Positions 23,924-36,907 of a stretch of DNA of 64,000 nucleotides are shown piece after piece. The DNA lies in assembly GCA_023935145.1 (NCBI GenBank), contig CM043703.1, positions 21,625,227 through 21,689,226 on the forward strand, read 5' to 3'. Source of the DNA: Bretschneidera sinensis (Eukaryota; Streptophyta; Magnoliopsida; Brassicales; Akaniaceae). Within the stretch, counting starts at the first letter, position 1, and the number at the start of each line of letters is the position of its first letter. The position numbers and the translations under genes were made by a program. Under the pieces are notes generated by a model. The model was not told where the DNA came from, searched no databases, and worked only from the letters and a program-made list of their open reading frames with translations.

Positions 23924-25157
23924 TGTTGTGACGATTATCTACCTAAATAAATACACAAATAATCGTACTAGTTTTACTTGCAAGTGCACAAGGTCAATGG
24001 TAGCATAGTGTGCAAGTGCGAGATCATTTCCACAGGGATTGGTGAATTTCAATTTAGAATTAGTTTCTTCAAAGTAAAAATAGAAATAGTTGTTGATTGT
24101 GAGTGAATAATAATGAGAACATAGGACTACAATATCCACCACTAATTATACTTTCCCACTAAGTAAGGTGTCAATGCTCTAGCCTTATCATGAATATTTA
24201 ATGGTTTCCAACCTAAGGGCTTAGCCCACACCTTAGGCTATTGATCTCCCTATGCAACGAGTTAGGCATGGTGTATACTCTAACTCTTTTCTCTCTTAAG
24301 AGATTCAGCATGGGTGTATACTGAGTTGTTCCTTAAGAGAGCATGAGGTTTGTGGAGATCGACAACCACACGGGACTAGGGCTTGGTCCGCTCCCGGTTT
24401 TCCATGTTGATTAACCGAAGAATCTGGTATGGATATCTCTTGTTACTAATGTCGAACCCAGGACTCAGTCATCCAAATTGATTCGACTAACTTATCCATA
24501 CCACATGCATATGTTGATCAGACACACACATATGAAGAATTTAAATACAAACAGGCATTAATGAAGTTAAACATTCTAACAAGGCTATAGCAAAGATAAT
24601 CAATGAATAAACATGTGGAAAAGCATAACTAGGGCTTCAATCGAGCCCTATAAGAGTTTGGTTACACATGCTAGTTAAACTAAACATTCTAAACATAATG
24701 AAATAAAACCGAAGAAGACTCAGGAGACGAGTCGTCAATTCCTCTCCTAAGCCTGCTACTTCAACTCTCAAACAAAATGTCTGATTTATGTGTTTTACAG
24801 GGCTATTTATAGCATAGTGTCCCGAAACCCTAATTTCCTATTTGGAATCCCAAGACATCTTTCCATATCTGACTTTGTCGCCTCTGCAGTGATTGCGCTC
24901 GAGCGCAAGTGTGCGCTCGAGCCTTCTATAAGTGCGCTTGTGTGCTCAATCACAAGGGAGGTGTGCTCGAGTGCACCTTGCTGGATGGCAGAACTTGACT
25001 TTTGCTCCTAAAAGCTCCAAATTAGCATCTTTTTGTTCAAGTCCTGTGAAAAACACATAAAACACGAAAATGAAGTAGAATCTACTGAAATAGATAAATA
25101 AATAATCTAATAAGCGTAAATTAAGGGGCTTAAATATGACTATTTAAGCACTTACCA
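23924..25157 (-). repeat. 5' LTR of the minus-strand Athila-like element
   Basis: On the minus strand it starts TGGTAAGTGCTTAAATA and ends near CACAACA. It is the diverged reverse complement of the LTRs at 35588-36881 and 39502-40810, shared blocks being GTGCACTTGCAAGTAAAAC, ACCAATCCC.GTGG and TTAAGCCCCTTAATTTAC. It holds a cluster of GCTCGAGCGCA-type motifs at about 24890-24975. Confidence 0.85.
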
Positions 25158-26391
25158 ATAATATTTGAATAAATTATTAACTTACAATTTGGTGGTAGAT
25201 GAAAAATTGGTTGATTGGTATGATATGAATAATTGATGTGTAGAAAATTATTATATGAAAAGTAATATTAAGAATAATGAGTCAATTTAATAATAAAGGT
25301 GATAAATGAAATTCTTGACGAGCTAGGGTTGATGATTTGATATAATTCATGAGGAGAAGAATTTAGTGGAATTTTTTCAAATAATAATTTGAGAATAATC
25401 ATGATAGCTAATTTAGATGTTTGAATAGATGCTTGTGTCTATATGATTGTTCATATGCATATTTCATGTCATTATTCATATGCATACCTATGGAAATAAA
25501 AGAACCGGGAAGGCAACTGGTCTAAATGAAAACTGTGACAGCCGGTATATGTTCGAAATAAAAGAACCGGGAAGGCAGCAGGTCTAAATAAAATAAAAGA
25601 ATTAAGAGGGCAGCCGGTCTAAGCTAAAACATGTCGACATATGGGAAGACGTTCCCAATTAATAACTCATGCATTGCATCTTTTTTAAATATTGATTTTA
25701 TTATTGAGATGTTAAAGTGCTATTCATGATTGTAAATTTATTGATAGATGAATGAGTCTCACAGAGAAACAATTATGTCAAGAAGAAATATAGAAATATG
25801 AAATGATGAGAATTATCTGGGTGACTGATTATATGCTGTGAACCTCATAATGAGTTAATCATGAGATAGAATTGATAGTCTCAAGATGATGATTAATTAT
25901 ATGAGAAGACGAGATTTATAAAGGAAGGGGATATGATATGTGTAGTGATATTAGAATGGTATTATCAAAATATCTGAGATATAGATGAATGAATATTGGA
26001 AGACTAATTATACAAACTGAATACTTCTAGTAAGTTTAATTCACTGAGCTTGTGAAGCTCATCCCTCATTGTACAATGATTTTAGGTAGCAGGCAGGACA
26101 TATAGTTTGGTGAACTGAAATTTAGACGAAGTTATTATCTGTAAGCCACGTGGTCCACATCCTCAGACTAATGGAAAAAAAAATATTTGTAAATATTCAT
26201 GCATATTACATTGTATATACTGTTTAAGTCAAGATCTGAATGATGTATCTCTCCTGTTGAGGGTTGAGGATTTATGCAATAATTGTAGTTTGTATTATTT
26301 TTATTGTTGCATATATGTGTCGTGCTGAGATTTTCAAAATGTGACAACACCGTCTCGGAGGTGGCCAACCCGGGATGGGTCGTTTTAGCTA
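25158..26391. other. Probable LTR or fragment of another Ty3-type element
   Basis: No coding sequence. Direct repeats of GAACCGGGAAGGCA..GGTCTAAAT occur at about 25502, 25561 and 25605. The right edge, with GAGGTGGCCAACCCGGGATG and GGTCGTTTT, abruptly interrupts the RNase H of the next copia element after EAEYVA. GTGAAGCTCATCCCTCATTG near 26054 is reminiscent of chromovirus LTRs. The assignment is weak. Confidence 0.35.
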
Positions 26392-29300
26392 CATATTCCG
26401 CTTCAGCGGTTGATAGCGCAACCGAATTTTGTTTCTTTGAAAACCAAGCGGTTAACATTGCACCTAAAAATTGGCATGTTCCACTAGAGCTTTTTCTATC
26501 TAGCCTACAACCCACAAAATCAACATCTGAATATCCTACAAGCTCAAAAGTTGATTTTCTAGAATATTATAACCCTAGGTTTTGAGTGCCTTGCAAATAT
26601 CTTAGTAGCCTTTTTATAGCAATTACATGTGATTCCTTAGGATTAGCTTGAAATCTAGCACACATGCATACACTAAATATTATATCAGGTCTACTTGCAG
26701 TTAGATAAAGTAACACTCCTATCATGCTTCTATAAGTTTTAGTATTTATACAATTACCTTCCTCATCTAGGTCAAGTTTTGTAGAAGTGCTCATAGGAGT
26801 GCCCATTGACTTTGATCTTTCCATCCCAAACCTCTTTAATAGGTCCTTGGTGTACTTTGATTGGATAATGAAGATGCCTTCTTTCAATTGTTTGATTTGA
26901 AGTCCAAGAAATTAGGTAAGCTTTCTCATCATGCTCATTTCAAACTCATCTTGAATACACTTCGCAAACTCTTGACACATAGATTCATTAGTAGCACCAA
27001 ATATAATATCATCAACGTATATTTGGACTAGTAGTGTGTCATTTTTGTGAGTTTTTATGAAGAGAGTTGTGTCTATTTTTCCTCTTGTAAAACATTTTCA
27101 AGCAAAAACTTAGTCTTTCATACCATGCTCTTGGAGCTTGCTTCAACCCATAAAGAGCTTTAGAAAGCTTATATACATGGTTTGGAAGACTAAGATTTTC
27201 AAATCCAAGAGGTTGCTCAACATACACTTCTTCTTCTATAAAGCCATTTAAAAAGGCACTTTTTACATCCATTTAAAATAACTTAAATTTATTAAAGCAT
27301 GCAAAGGTCAATAACAAACGAATAACTTCTAATCTAGCTACGGGAGCATAGGTCTCATCAAAATCTATTCCTTCTTCTTGATTATATCCCTTAGCAACTA
27401 GTCTAGCTTTGTTCCTAATTACTATTCCATTTTCATCCATTTTATTTCTATATACCCATTTAGTTCCTATTATAGTGTGATTCTTTGGTCTAATAACTAG
27501 ATTCTATACTTTGTTTCTTTCAAATTGATTTAATTCTTCTTGCATAGCATTTATCCACTCAACATCTTTTTCGGATTCTACAAAAGTCTTAGGTTCTACT
27601 TGAGATAAATAGGCTACACAATTGCAAATATTTCATAAAGAGGAACGAGTTCTTACCCCTTGTGAAGGAACACCAATCACTTGGTCGATTGAATGATAAT
27701 TCACATACCTCCAATCTTTGGGAAAACTATCCTCTTATTGACTTGTAGATGGTTAATCAAGATTGAGAGCATCTACCTCTTGTCTTGTTTGAGGTTGACA
27801 CTCCTTCGGGTCAACAATGGGAGTAGATGTTTCCATTCTTGGAATAAAATCTGCATCATCATTAAAAGAAACTACTCTGCTACTAATTGGGTTAGACTCA
27901 TCAAAGGTAACATGTACGAATTCTTTAACCACTAGAGTTCTTTTGTTAAAGACTCTATAAGCTTTACTAGAGTTTGAATATCCTAAGAATATCCCTTCAT
28001 TGGTCTTGGAGTCAAATTTACCTAAATTAGTTTTATTGTTATTTAGAATGAAGCACTTGCAACCAAAAGCACGAAAATAAGAGATATTAGGCTTTTTACC
28101 TTTCCATAGTTCATATGAGGTTTTGTCAAGCATAGGCCTAATTAAAACCCTATTTAAAACATAGCAAGAAGTGTTTACAGCTTTCGCTCAAAAATATTTT
28201 GGCAAGCTATTTTCACAAAGCATTGTTCTAGCAAATTCTTCTAGAACTCTATTTTTCCTCTTAATAACTCCATTTTGTTGAGGAGTTCTAGGTGCTGAAA
28301 ATTGTGATCAATTCCATTTTAATCACAAAATTTCGAAAAGCTTTGATTTTCAAATTATTTTCCATGATCACTTCTAATGCTTGAAATAGAAATACCTTTT
28401 TCATTTTGAACCTTTTTACAAAAGTTCACAAATCCTTTGTTTGCTTTATCCTTGTAAGCAATAAAAATAATAAAGGTATATCTTGAATAATCATCAACAA
28501 TTACAAGAGTTTATTGATGGCCACCCAGACTAATGGTACTTATTGGACCAAACAAGTCCATATGCAAAAGTTTCAATGGTCTAGAAGTTGAGATTATATT
28601 TTTTGATTTATAAGAAATTCTTGTTTGTTTTCCCATTTGACAAGCATCACACACCTTATCTTTTTCAAATTTGATTTTTGGAAGTCCAATGACTAAATCT
28701 TTTCTTGAAATAATTTTAAGAAAATCCATGTTCACATAGCTAAGTCTTCTATACCATAGCCATGGGTTTTCACTAAAACCGGGAAAACCTTTTTCATTTT
28801 TTGAATACAAAGATTTTAAATCAAATATATAGAAATTTTCGTTTCTATGGCCAACAAACTTGATCTTGTTACTTTTAATGTCTATAACTAAACAATGAGA
28901 GGTTTCAAATATGACTTTGTTGCTTTTGCCACATAATTGACTAATACTAAGTAAGTTTGGCTTAAGGCCTTGCACATATAACAATGATCAATGGTTAAGA
29001 AATCATTACCAACTTTTCCATGCCCGATAATCTTTGTCTTTGTGTTATCTCCAATGGTGACATATCCGCCATCCCTTAGAGTTAGCCCTTTGAACATACT
29101 TTAATCACCGGTCATGTACCTTGAGCATCCACTATAAAGGTACCAATAGTTATCTTTTTTCTTGGTGTGGAGATATATCTACATTACACAAGGATCTATA
29201 ATTGCACTTTTAGGTACCTAAAATTTCTTGGGTTCTTTAGGGTTAGTCCTATAAAATATGGTTCCTTCCGGGACTCATATTTTCTTAATATTATAAGGTG

Positions 29301-31331
29301 CTCTATAATTGTAGACATGTTGATGATGCATAATCCTACGATAATAGTTATTAAAGTTTCTAGGATTTCTTAAATGTACATGTCTATAGTTCCTTGGATA
29401 AGCAATCCTAGAATACATGTTTCTATTATGAAAATTATGAACACATATGTTATCTCTAAGAATGGTATGCCGGTAATTTCTAGGATATGCACTTGTAGCA
29501 TTATGAACATACATACTATCTTTAGGATGCACATGATGGTAATTCCTAGGATGTCCACTTTTACCATGCAAGTTATGAGCATACATATTATCTTTAGGAT
29601 ATACATGATGATAGTTCCTAGGATGTGTATTTCTAGTATGTGCATTCCTTGAATGATTATTCCTAGCGTTTGCATTTCTTGAGTGAGCATACATATATGC
29701 ATAAGTATTTCTAGGATGCTTATCTCTAGTACATTAATTAGAATTTAAATTTGCATTCTTAGACCTACTAGCACATATTGAAGAGTGCTTTTAATCTTGC
29801 TAGTGGCCTTGGAAGTGGAGGCTTCATTCATACATGTTGTTTTTTATGAACAAAGTCTCTTTTGACTTTTGCTTGCCTAATGGAGAATAACTCGAGCCAA
29901 ATTTTCCTCTATTTAACCTTTGGCTAGATAACACTTCATCTAGCTTTTCTTTTCCAAACATATGTCTAGATATAGTGCTATTCGATTCTATTATTTTCTT
30001 CTTTAAAATTTCATTTTCATATTTGAGAAAATCTTGTGAAGAGTTATAAAGCATGGAAGATAGTTTTTCTTTTTTCTTCCTTTAAGCCTTCCATCTCTTT
30101 AGAAAGAGATGAAACTTCCTTTTTTAGGGTCATATTCCTAGAATCAATTTTTTTTTTAGTTCTTCATGCATTTCATTTATAACCTCAATTAATTCTTCAC
30201 GACTACTAACAATGTTATTATTATTAGTGGGGAAGAAATTGATACCTCATTCTCATTATCAATTGCCATCAAGCATAGGTTGGAAATCTCGTTGTATCCA
30301 ACTTCATTATTTGAAGTTTCTTCCTCTTCGTCACCACTCTATATGGTTGTAATCATGACTTTCTTTTTGAAGCTCTTATAAAGTTTGCTTGTTGTTGGGC
30401 AATCGGCCTTGATGTGACCAGGCTTCTTGCAACCGAAACACACAAGAGGTTTCCTTTATGGAGTGGATTCCCATGTGTAAGGTTTCTTGCTCTTTTTCAA
30501 GAACTTGTGAAACCTTTTGGTGATTAATTCCATCTCACCATTTTCTTCGCTACTCTCATCCTCTTCTTCCTTCTCTTTCTCTTTGTTGTTTATAGAAGCT
30601 TTGAGAATAATCAACTTTTTCTTCTTTTCATCATCAGTGACAATGGGATTCATTTCCTCCATCTTGTATATTAATAGTGATCCGAGGAGTGTTTCGACAT
30701 CAAGTTTGTCAAGATTTTTGGCCTCCATTATGGCCATCTTCTTTTTTTTCCAAGTGGATGGCAAAGATCTTAAGATCTTCCTTGTTAAGATCTTAAGATC
30801 TTCCTTGTTAGTTCAAACTCCTCAATGTTCTTATCAAGAAGCTTTAAACCGTTAACAATAGTGGTAAAACATGAGTGCATTTGAGAAATGGTTTCATTGG
30901 GAGACATTTTGAATGATTTATATTCTGACACTAGCATATAATTTTTTTACTTTTTCACTTCGCTAGTGCCGTCATACGTAACTTGTAATTTATCCCAAAT
31001 CTTCTTAGTGGAAACACATGCAAAAACTTTATTATACTCAAAAATAACTAAGGCATAATGTAACATACTAGTGGCTTTACTATTTAGAGACATCATTCTA
31101 CAATCCTCTTCATTGAACTCAGTTTTGAGTTTAGAGGCATTGTATGATTGATTTCTCCAATAGTTATTTTTTTGTAGGAATTCTAAGGCCTTCCTCAATG
31201 ACTCTACATAAATTAAAATCTAGTCCTTCAACAAAGATTTTCATTCTATTTTTCCAGTAGTTATAGTTTGAGCCATTGAAGAAAGGAGGTTTAGTATAGC
31301 AATAACCTTCGGTATAGCTATTAGACGCCAT
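26392..31331 (-). pseudogene. Sirevirus-like gag-pol, decayed; retains zinc knuckle and a gag/pol UAG
   Basis: Gag starts at ATG 31331 (MASNSYTEGYCYTKPPFFNG). A CX2CX4HX4C zinc knuckle (CFGCKKPGHIKADC) lies near 30410-30445. A coiled coil at 29824-30054 is followed by a His/Asn/Arg/Pro-rich stretch at 29275-29700 with repeats of (H/Y)PRNYHH. A UAG at 29179-29181 then separates gag from protease, whose motif is altered (YSGCSRYMTG). GAG-pre-integrase and integrase start at 28511-29097, integrase end at 27753-28133, RT at 26567-27272 ([20 protein letters not shown]), and RNase H ends at 26392. Confidence 0.88.
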
Positions 31332-31372
31332 CGGATCAACTCAAGAATTTTAAGGCTAAAATTGAGTACGAA

Positions 31373-31384
31373 GCTCTGATACCA
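31373..31384 (-). other. Primer binding site (tRNA-Met type)
   Basis: On the minus strand TGGTATCAGAGC is separated by two bases from the 5' LTR. Confidence 0.9.
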
Positions 31385-31386
31385 AT

Positions 31387-32562
31387 TGTAAACTGAGGTT
31401 CAAACCGAAAAGGGGAGGTGAATTGGGTTTTAAAAACATTTTAGTAATTAACTTGCAAGTTTTTAAAACAGTTTGATAAGCAATGCACACAATTAAATAA
31501 TATACATGTAAATAAAGGAGTTAAGGAAGATAAAATGCAAACTTTGTTTATAGTGGTTCAACAATATTGGAATCTCTTCAACCCTATGTCCACTCTCTTC
31601 AACGAACCTCCTTGAAGTAACTCACTAATCATTAGTTGAGCAACTTCATAGGTGTTGCACAAACCTTACAATAATCTCTTCCTCACGAAAGTTACAACTG
31701 AAGTGTTTAATCCCAAACACTCCAAGAGTTACACCAACTCTTTCCTTTTACAATAAATTGTATTAACTGTAAAGTAAATGGTAGAGAGATAGCAATGAAT
31801 GCTTTTTACAAATGAGTATTATCTCTCTTTCGAGAACAAGCTTGAAGAATGGCTCGCAATGAATTATTAAAAGCTTTTGAGAATTAATGAGCTGAATGAT
31901 GAATTAAATGTGCTATCTTCCTTGTTTAAATGCTCATTGAAGTGTGTTTATATAGCCTTGAGTTAATATGGTTGTTTAACACTGACTTGGTAGGTTTAGG
32001 GCATTAAATGCACAAGTCTCGTGTCTCAAACAGTCATATTTTTGAATTACCAGTCGACTGGTCCCTGTACTAGTCGACTGGATCAAGTGAAAAATCTTCA
32101 CTTTTAAGCTTAGGGAGAGTACCAATCAACTGGGTCATAGGACCAGTCAACTGGGTGAAGTTACCAGTTGATTAAGTCCTTAGTACCAGTCAACTCGGAA
32201 CTTACTGTTCCATATCCTAGTCAACTGGTATGTAGAGCCAATCGATTGGGTTGTCCTTCAACCCAGTTTTCATGTTTCAAAACAGATTTTGACTTAGAAA
32301 CTTTTGGTATTATAGTTTTGTCAAAGTCTTTTATAAATTGAGTCATAGATCAAGCTAAGTAATTGAATTTAGAGATTTACAGACTGATTCAATTACCTTA
32401 GTGCCTATTCTACATCTTCTGTCTTCTTTTGGTGTCTGAACATGTTGGGATCTTGCATCTTGTTTCTGAACTGAGTGCTTTTACCTCTTAAATACTTAAA
32501 TAAAACTATTGGTGCAATTTAAGTAGTTTTTTTTCATTATTAAAATTAAATACAGGTCAACA
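31387..32562 (-). repeat. 5' LTR of the truncated Sirevirus-like element
   Basis: It runs from TGTAAACTGAGG (plus) to GGTCAACA, so the minus strand starts TGTTGACC. It contains several, mostly mutated, copies of the palindrome CCAGTCGACTGG between 32048 and 32250, and a TATATAAA core near 31950 (minus). Confidence 0.82.
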
Positions 32563-33039
32563 GATATGAATGTTGTTATACATCCAAATTGATTAGATGA
32601 TTGTGAGAAATCAAAACCAATAGTTTTTTAGTGTCTCAATTTCAACTCCACATCCTAGCACTCAGTACTAGCAATGGCGTGTTTGATTGTACTAAGTTAT
32701 TACTACTCTCATTTTACTTTTTTTTTTAAGTGAAGCTATATACAAATAGTAAAATGATTAACTTGATTACAATTTAATTAGCTCGTACTATCACATTACC
32801 CATACATAAATCCACAATACTACCATAATCCATATGAAGTGGGAGAAATAACCAATATATAAATCGAACAAATAATCGCACACCGTGAAAATTGAACTTG
32901 ACACTTGTGATCCTAGTACCTCAGTCTTAATCATTTTTACAAGTGAACCAAAGTTTCATTGACGGGTTACTCTGACCAATAAGAGTTGTTTGAATCATTG
33001 ATGTCTTTATTAATAAAACACCACATATTTGTAAGGGAT
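32563..33039. other. Intergenic
   Basis: Nothing recognisable seen on either strand. Confidence 0.4.
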
Positions 33040-33050
33040 AAAGGTGTAAC

Positions 33051-33257
33051 GACTAAGGGGTAGTTCAGTGGAAGAATTTGGAATTTAACTATGTAAGGTC
33101 TCAAGTTCGACACTCTCATGCCCCCTTGTGGTCACCATAGGGCTATTTAATAAAATAGTTTGTTTCTCCGATGCGTGGAGTGTGGGGGGTCATACATCTT
33201 GAGGTTTAGGGTCTAGGACACTGGTTACAAAAAGAAAAAAAAAAAGAAAAAAAAGAC
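33051..33257 (+). mobile_element. tRNA-derived SINE
   Basis: An RNA polymerase III A box (TAGTTCAGTGG, 33061-33071) and B box (AGTTCGACACT, 33104-33114) stand 43 nt apart at the head, as in a tRNA. A non-coding body and an A-rich tail (33231-33257) follow. An 11-bp direct repeat with one mismatch, AAAGGTGTAAC at 33040-33050 and AAAAGTGTAAC at 33258-33268, flanks it and is read as the target duplication. SINEs are moved by LINE machinery. Confidence 0.85.
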
Positions 33258-33699
33258 AAAAGTGTAACCATTCTGCCCAAGCATCTTGAGTTTTTGAATC
33301 GTTTAATTTTTATATTTTTTTGTAAATTTTCTTTTAATTTGAAGTGTCCAAGTATCATACCATTATTTGAGTGCTAGGAGTCCGACACAGATATGATAGG
33401 GTAAAACGAAAAGTCCGTGTAACATAAGTCTTATGCGATCTAAACTTTCTAGCTTGTGTGATTTGTGGTACGATTGAATGAAAATAAAGTGCCAATAAAT
33501 GATCAAATTTTTATTCATATATTTGGGACATTTAAGATGGGAGGAGAATCCAATTCACAAATTACAATAATAGTTTTTCATGTTACAAGTGAAAATTTTT
33601 GGCAAGTCTGCTTTTTATTGGCTTAATTGCATGAACACCAATTCTTTTGCCATTGAACTTGTTGATCTGATTCTTAGGCTAAATTAAATTTGATTATCT

Positions 33700-34456
33700 A
33701 TCAAACCAACATGTAAATTTCTCTCACTTGGAGCCAGTTCATCCGATTTGTTGTGTACTCCTCCTGTCAAGTTCCTTGAGCCAGGACTCTGATGAAGGTG
33801 ATAGATTTGGCTAGGGTAAACACTCAGATTACCATCTGTAACTGCACTTCCTTTTTCTATCTCATAGTCAAAAACAATTTCTCATCGTATAAGATGAAAA
33901 AAAGTGACTACATTTAATTGATGGAACTAATTTTAGTCTCACCGTTCAATTTTTTTGCCTCTCTATCAGTGAGTTTGGCTGCAAATCCGCTAATGACTAT
34001 TTTGTAGCTATAAAGAAGAGATTCCTCAGGTGCCCTACGTACAAGTGTCATTAGAACAAAATTCATCATGGTCAGGAAGTCCGTTCAAAGACTTAGAAAA
34101 AAGAATATAAAATTACTTTTCTTTTACAATTTATAAATTTAAAAGAACCTTTTTGAGAATATTAAGATGAGCAATCCTTGTAGAATTTAGAGTAGTATTT
34201 ATATATACCATATAAACCTGTAATAATTAATGTCACAAACTAACCATGATTAATCAAAAAATTGTTCACAGAAGATGAGGACACTGAAGAAAAAAAATGA
34301 AGAATTAATGATGAAGATAGTAAGAATTGTTGTGATAATTTTTGATGCCTGTCTTGGGGGCTGATCAATCTCTGCATAGCAATAGCTATTGACGAGAAAT
34401 GTTAAAAAAATTGTGAACACTGGGAGTCGTCTGGAAGGGCTCGAGTGCCGGATCAT
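33700..34456 (-). pseudogene. Subtilisin-like protease, N-terminal fragment (signal peptide and inhibitor I9 propeptide)
   Basis: Exon 1 starts at ATG 34456 with a signal peptide (RRLPVFTIFLTFLVNSYCYA). A second exon after an AG near 34221 begins VYMVYI and includes AHLNILKKVL. A third, about 33950-34110, contains EESLLYSYKIVISGFAAKL and TDREAKKLNG, the conserved end of the plant subtilase I9 propeptide. A fourth piece near 33720-33850 gives LSVYPSQIYHLHQ, matching the propeptide end just before the mature enzyme. Frameshifts lie between VLKKVL and ESLLYSYK. No catalytic domain follows. The family call rests mainly on the SLLYSYK..ISGFAAKLT match. Confidence 0.7.
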
Positions 34457-34552
34457 GTTGCTGTGATGCTAATTAAATTGTGACTTTTGATCTTAAATGG
34501 AAGCTTAATTCTACAGGAGGAATTAGTGCAATTCGTTGTGAGAATGGGACTG

Positions 34553-34600
34553 GGAGTGGGAGTGGGAGTGGGAGTTGGAGTGAGAGTTAGGAGTTAGGAA
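34553..34600. repeat. GGGAGT minisatellite
   Basis: Tandem, increasingly imperfect copies of GGGAGT on the plus strand. Confidence 0.85.
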
Positions 34601-34619
34601 ATGGACGATATGTAACCTC

Positions 34620-35587
34620 CTCTGTTGGAAGTTTTATTTTATGGCTCTGTTTGGGAGTTACATTACATGGTTTTCTCAATGCTTAATTTCATAGAAAACG
34701 TTTGCATATAATGATAGGTACAATAACTTATCTATGTTTTTTGGATTGTGTGATTAAAATTAACTTACATACTCAATTTCTTCATTGGCTGACATATATT
34801 CCATCAAGATTCTTTGAATTGTTTTATGAAGTTGCATTCTTTAGTATACCACAAGTAATCTCTATTGTATTTCTATGAGGTTGCAAGTTTAAATCTCCAA
34901 ATATCTTATATTATTGTAAATGATTAACAAAAAAATTAATCTCAGTAGAAATCTTTTTATTCTGATGACTCACATACCATATCAGTAATGTAAACGAGGA
35001 AAAATCATTTTATATATATTCTTGATCAAATGAACCTAAAACCTGTTAGGAAATTTTCTGGAGTAGGAATAAAAAACTGGAAATTAAAGAAGATAAGAAA
35101 AACGAATTGGAGACTTTGAATCACACTAATCAATATTTTATTTGCCAATAGCAAATCTGTAGAATCCCCTAAAAATTCTCTTTGAATGAATGAAAACTAT
35201 GGCTGTATAATTTTTCAGAGTTTAAAAAGAAGAGAAAAAAATATTTAAAAATGGAGTTAGTTCTTTTCTGAAAGTTATTTGAAGTATTTATAGTGATTTT
35301 AAACTTCCAACAGTCAGAAATGTCAAGAGTTATGACTTAAAAGACAGCTCTTGAAGAAAAAAATATTTGCCCGCTTTTAAGTTTCAGTAAGGACATTTCA
35401 TTTAGATGTGTGTTGGTTTAAGAAAAATAGTGTTAGACAAATGAGTATTGTTTGCTATAGTGAGAAAGTTCTTAACTTAAGGGATCATATCCTTACAGTT
35501 TGAATCCTGTCTAGTTATGTCGTTGACAATAAATTCGACTACCATGTTATTTAAAAATGCATCATGTTAAGTTATGTTGGTGATGCC
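34620..35587. other. Intergenic, AT-rich
   Basis: No gene is supported. A stretch at 35040-35300 has the look of a copia LTR or leader (GGAAATTTTCTGG, GCCAATAGCAAATC) but has no partner here. Confidence 0.35.
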
Positions 35588-36881
35588 TGATAGGAGCTTA
35601 AATATTCATATTTAAGCCCCTTAATTTACATTTGTTAAGCCCTAAATGTGCGTATTTTATGCTATTTTACTTCCCTTCTGTGTTTTATGGGTTTTTATAG
35701 GTTTTTGGAGAAAATGGAGCAATTTGGGAAGCTTTTTAGAGCTCAAAGAGAAAATATGGAAAAATTAAAGTCTGCCTAGTGCGATCGAGCGCAGGGGACC
35801 AGCACTCCAGCACCTAAGCTAGGATCGAGCGCAACCTGCGCTCGAGCGCAAGAAGAAGGAGATCGAGCGCACATACATCAGTAAAACATCAAAACAACAG
35901 TTTCTATTTTGGAAATAAGTTAGGGTTTCGTTTTATTACTTCTAGGGTTTCCAGGATTACTAAAGCCTTATAAATAGGCCTGTAAAACACTGAGATGGAT
36001 ATCTCCCTTTTTAGGAGCTTATCTCCTTTTAGTTTAGTTTTTGTTCGGGGAGATCGGAGAAGGAAATTATGGAGAAAAATTGACAACTCTTCTCTCGAGT
36101 TTCTTCTTTCCTTTATTTTTATTATGTATACTTAAACTTTTAGTAAGGGCTTGGTTGAAGCCCTAATTATGTTTACTAAATAAATTCGGTATTGGCGCCT
36201 TTGTGATATTTACGTTGTGTTGCTTAACTTGATTAATACCTGTTTTTATTTAAATTCCTTATATGTGTGTGTCTGATCAACGTATGCATGTGGTATGGAT
36301 TAGTTAGTTGAATCAATTTGGATGACCGAGTCCTGGGTTTAACATTAGTAACAAAAGATATCCACGCCGGATTCTTGGGATAATCAACATGGGAAACTGA
36401 GAGTAGATACCATGCCCTAGGTCCCGTGTGGTTGTCAATTTCCACAGATCCTATGCTTTCTTAAGGAACAACTCAGTATACATCATGTTGAATCCCTTGA
36501 GAGAGAAAAGAGTTAGAGTAGATACCATGCCTAACTCGTTGCTTAGGGAGATCAATAACTTAAGGAGCAGATACCATGCCCTTAGGTTGATAAACATTAG
36601 GTGTTCATGATATGAGTAAAGCATTAGCATACTGTTTTGTTGTGGTAGTATGATTAGTGGTGGATATCCAGTCCCTACGTCTTTATCTTTATTATTTCAA
36701 ACTCAATATTTATTTATCTTATTTTTATTTTATTATTGCGAAACTAATTCTAAATCAAAATTTACCAATCCCTGTGAAGATGATCTTGCATTCGCACACT
36801 ATACTACTAAGTTGACCTTGTGCACTTGCAAGTAAAACAAGTTCGATTATTCGCCCATTTATTTAGGTAGGTAATCACACA
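35588..36881 (+). repeat. 5' LTR of the plus-strand Athila-like element
   Basis: It starts TGATAGGAGCTTAAATATTC and is near-identical along its length to 39502-40810. It contains a cluster of CGATCGAGCGCA-type motifs at 35779-35875 and a TATAAATAGGCC core near 35968. Confidence 0.9.
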
Positions 36882-36890
36882 ATATGTTTT

Positions 36891-36907
36891 TGGCGCTGTT
36901 GCAGGGG
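36891..36907 (+). other. Primer binding site
   Basis: TGGCGCTGTTGCAGGGG follows the LTR by nine bases. It is close to the TGGCGCCGTTGCCGGGG site usual for Athila/Tat elements. Confidence 0.8.

Larger units (their letters stand above)
21190..25157 (-). mobile_element. Athila/Tat-like Ty3 retrotransposon, truncated, minus strand
   Basis: A 5' LTR (23924-25157) lies at the right. It is followed on the minus strand by a primer site (TTTTTGCACCATTGTCGGGG, 23901-23920), gag, zinc knuckle, linker and protease. Reverse transcriptase, RNase H and integrase, and any left LTR, are missing. The same family, better preserved at its ends, occupies 35588-40810 on the plus strand. Confidence 0.85.
26392..32562 (-). 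mobile_element. Sirevirus-like Ty1/copia element, 3'-truncated, minus strand
   Basis: The 5' LTR (31387-32562) and primer site (31373-31384) are at the right. Gag-pol follows leftward to RNase H, where the copy is cut at about 26392. It is a diverged relative of the young element at 40973-50431, as protein motifs match throughout. It is much more damaged, with many stops and frameshifts. Confidence 0.88.

Noticed and set aside
34250..34456. Possible RING-H2 (ATL) type membrane protein start
   Set aside because: The downstream exons match a subtilase propeptide, so the hydrophobic start is better read as the subtilase signal peptide followed by intron translation.
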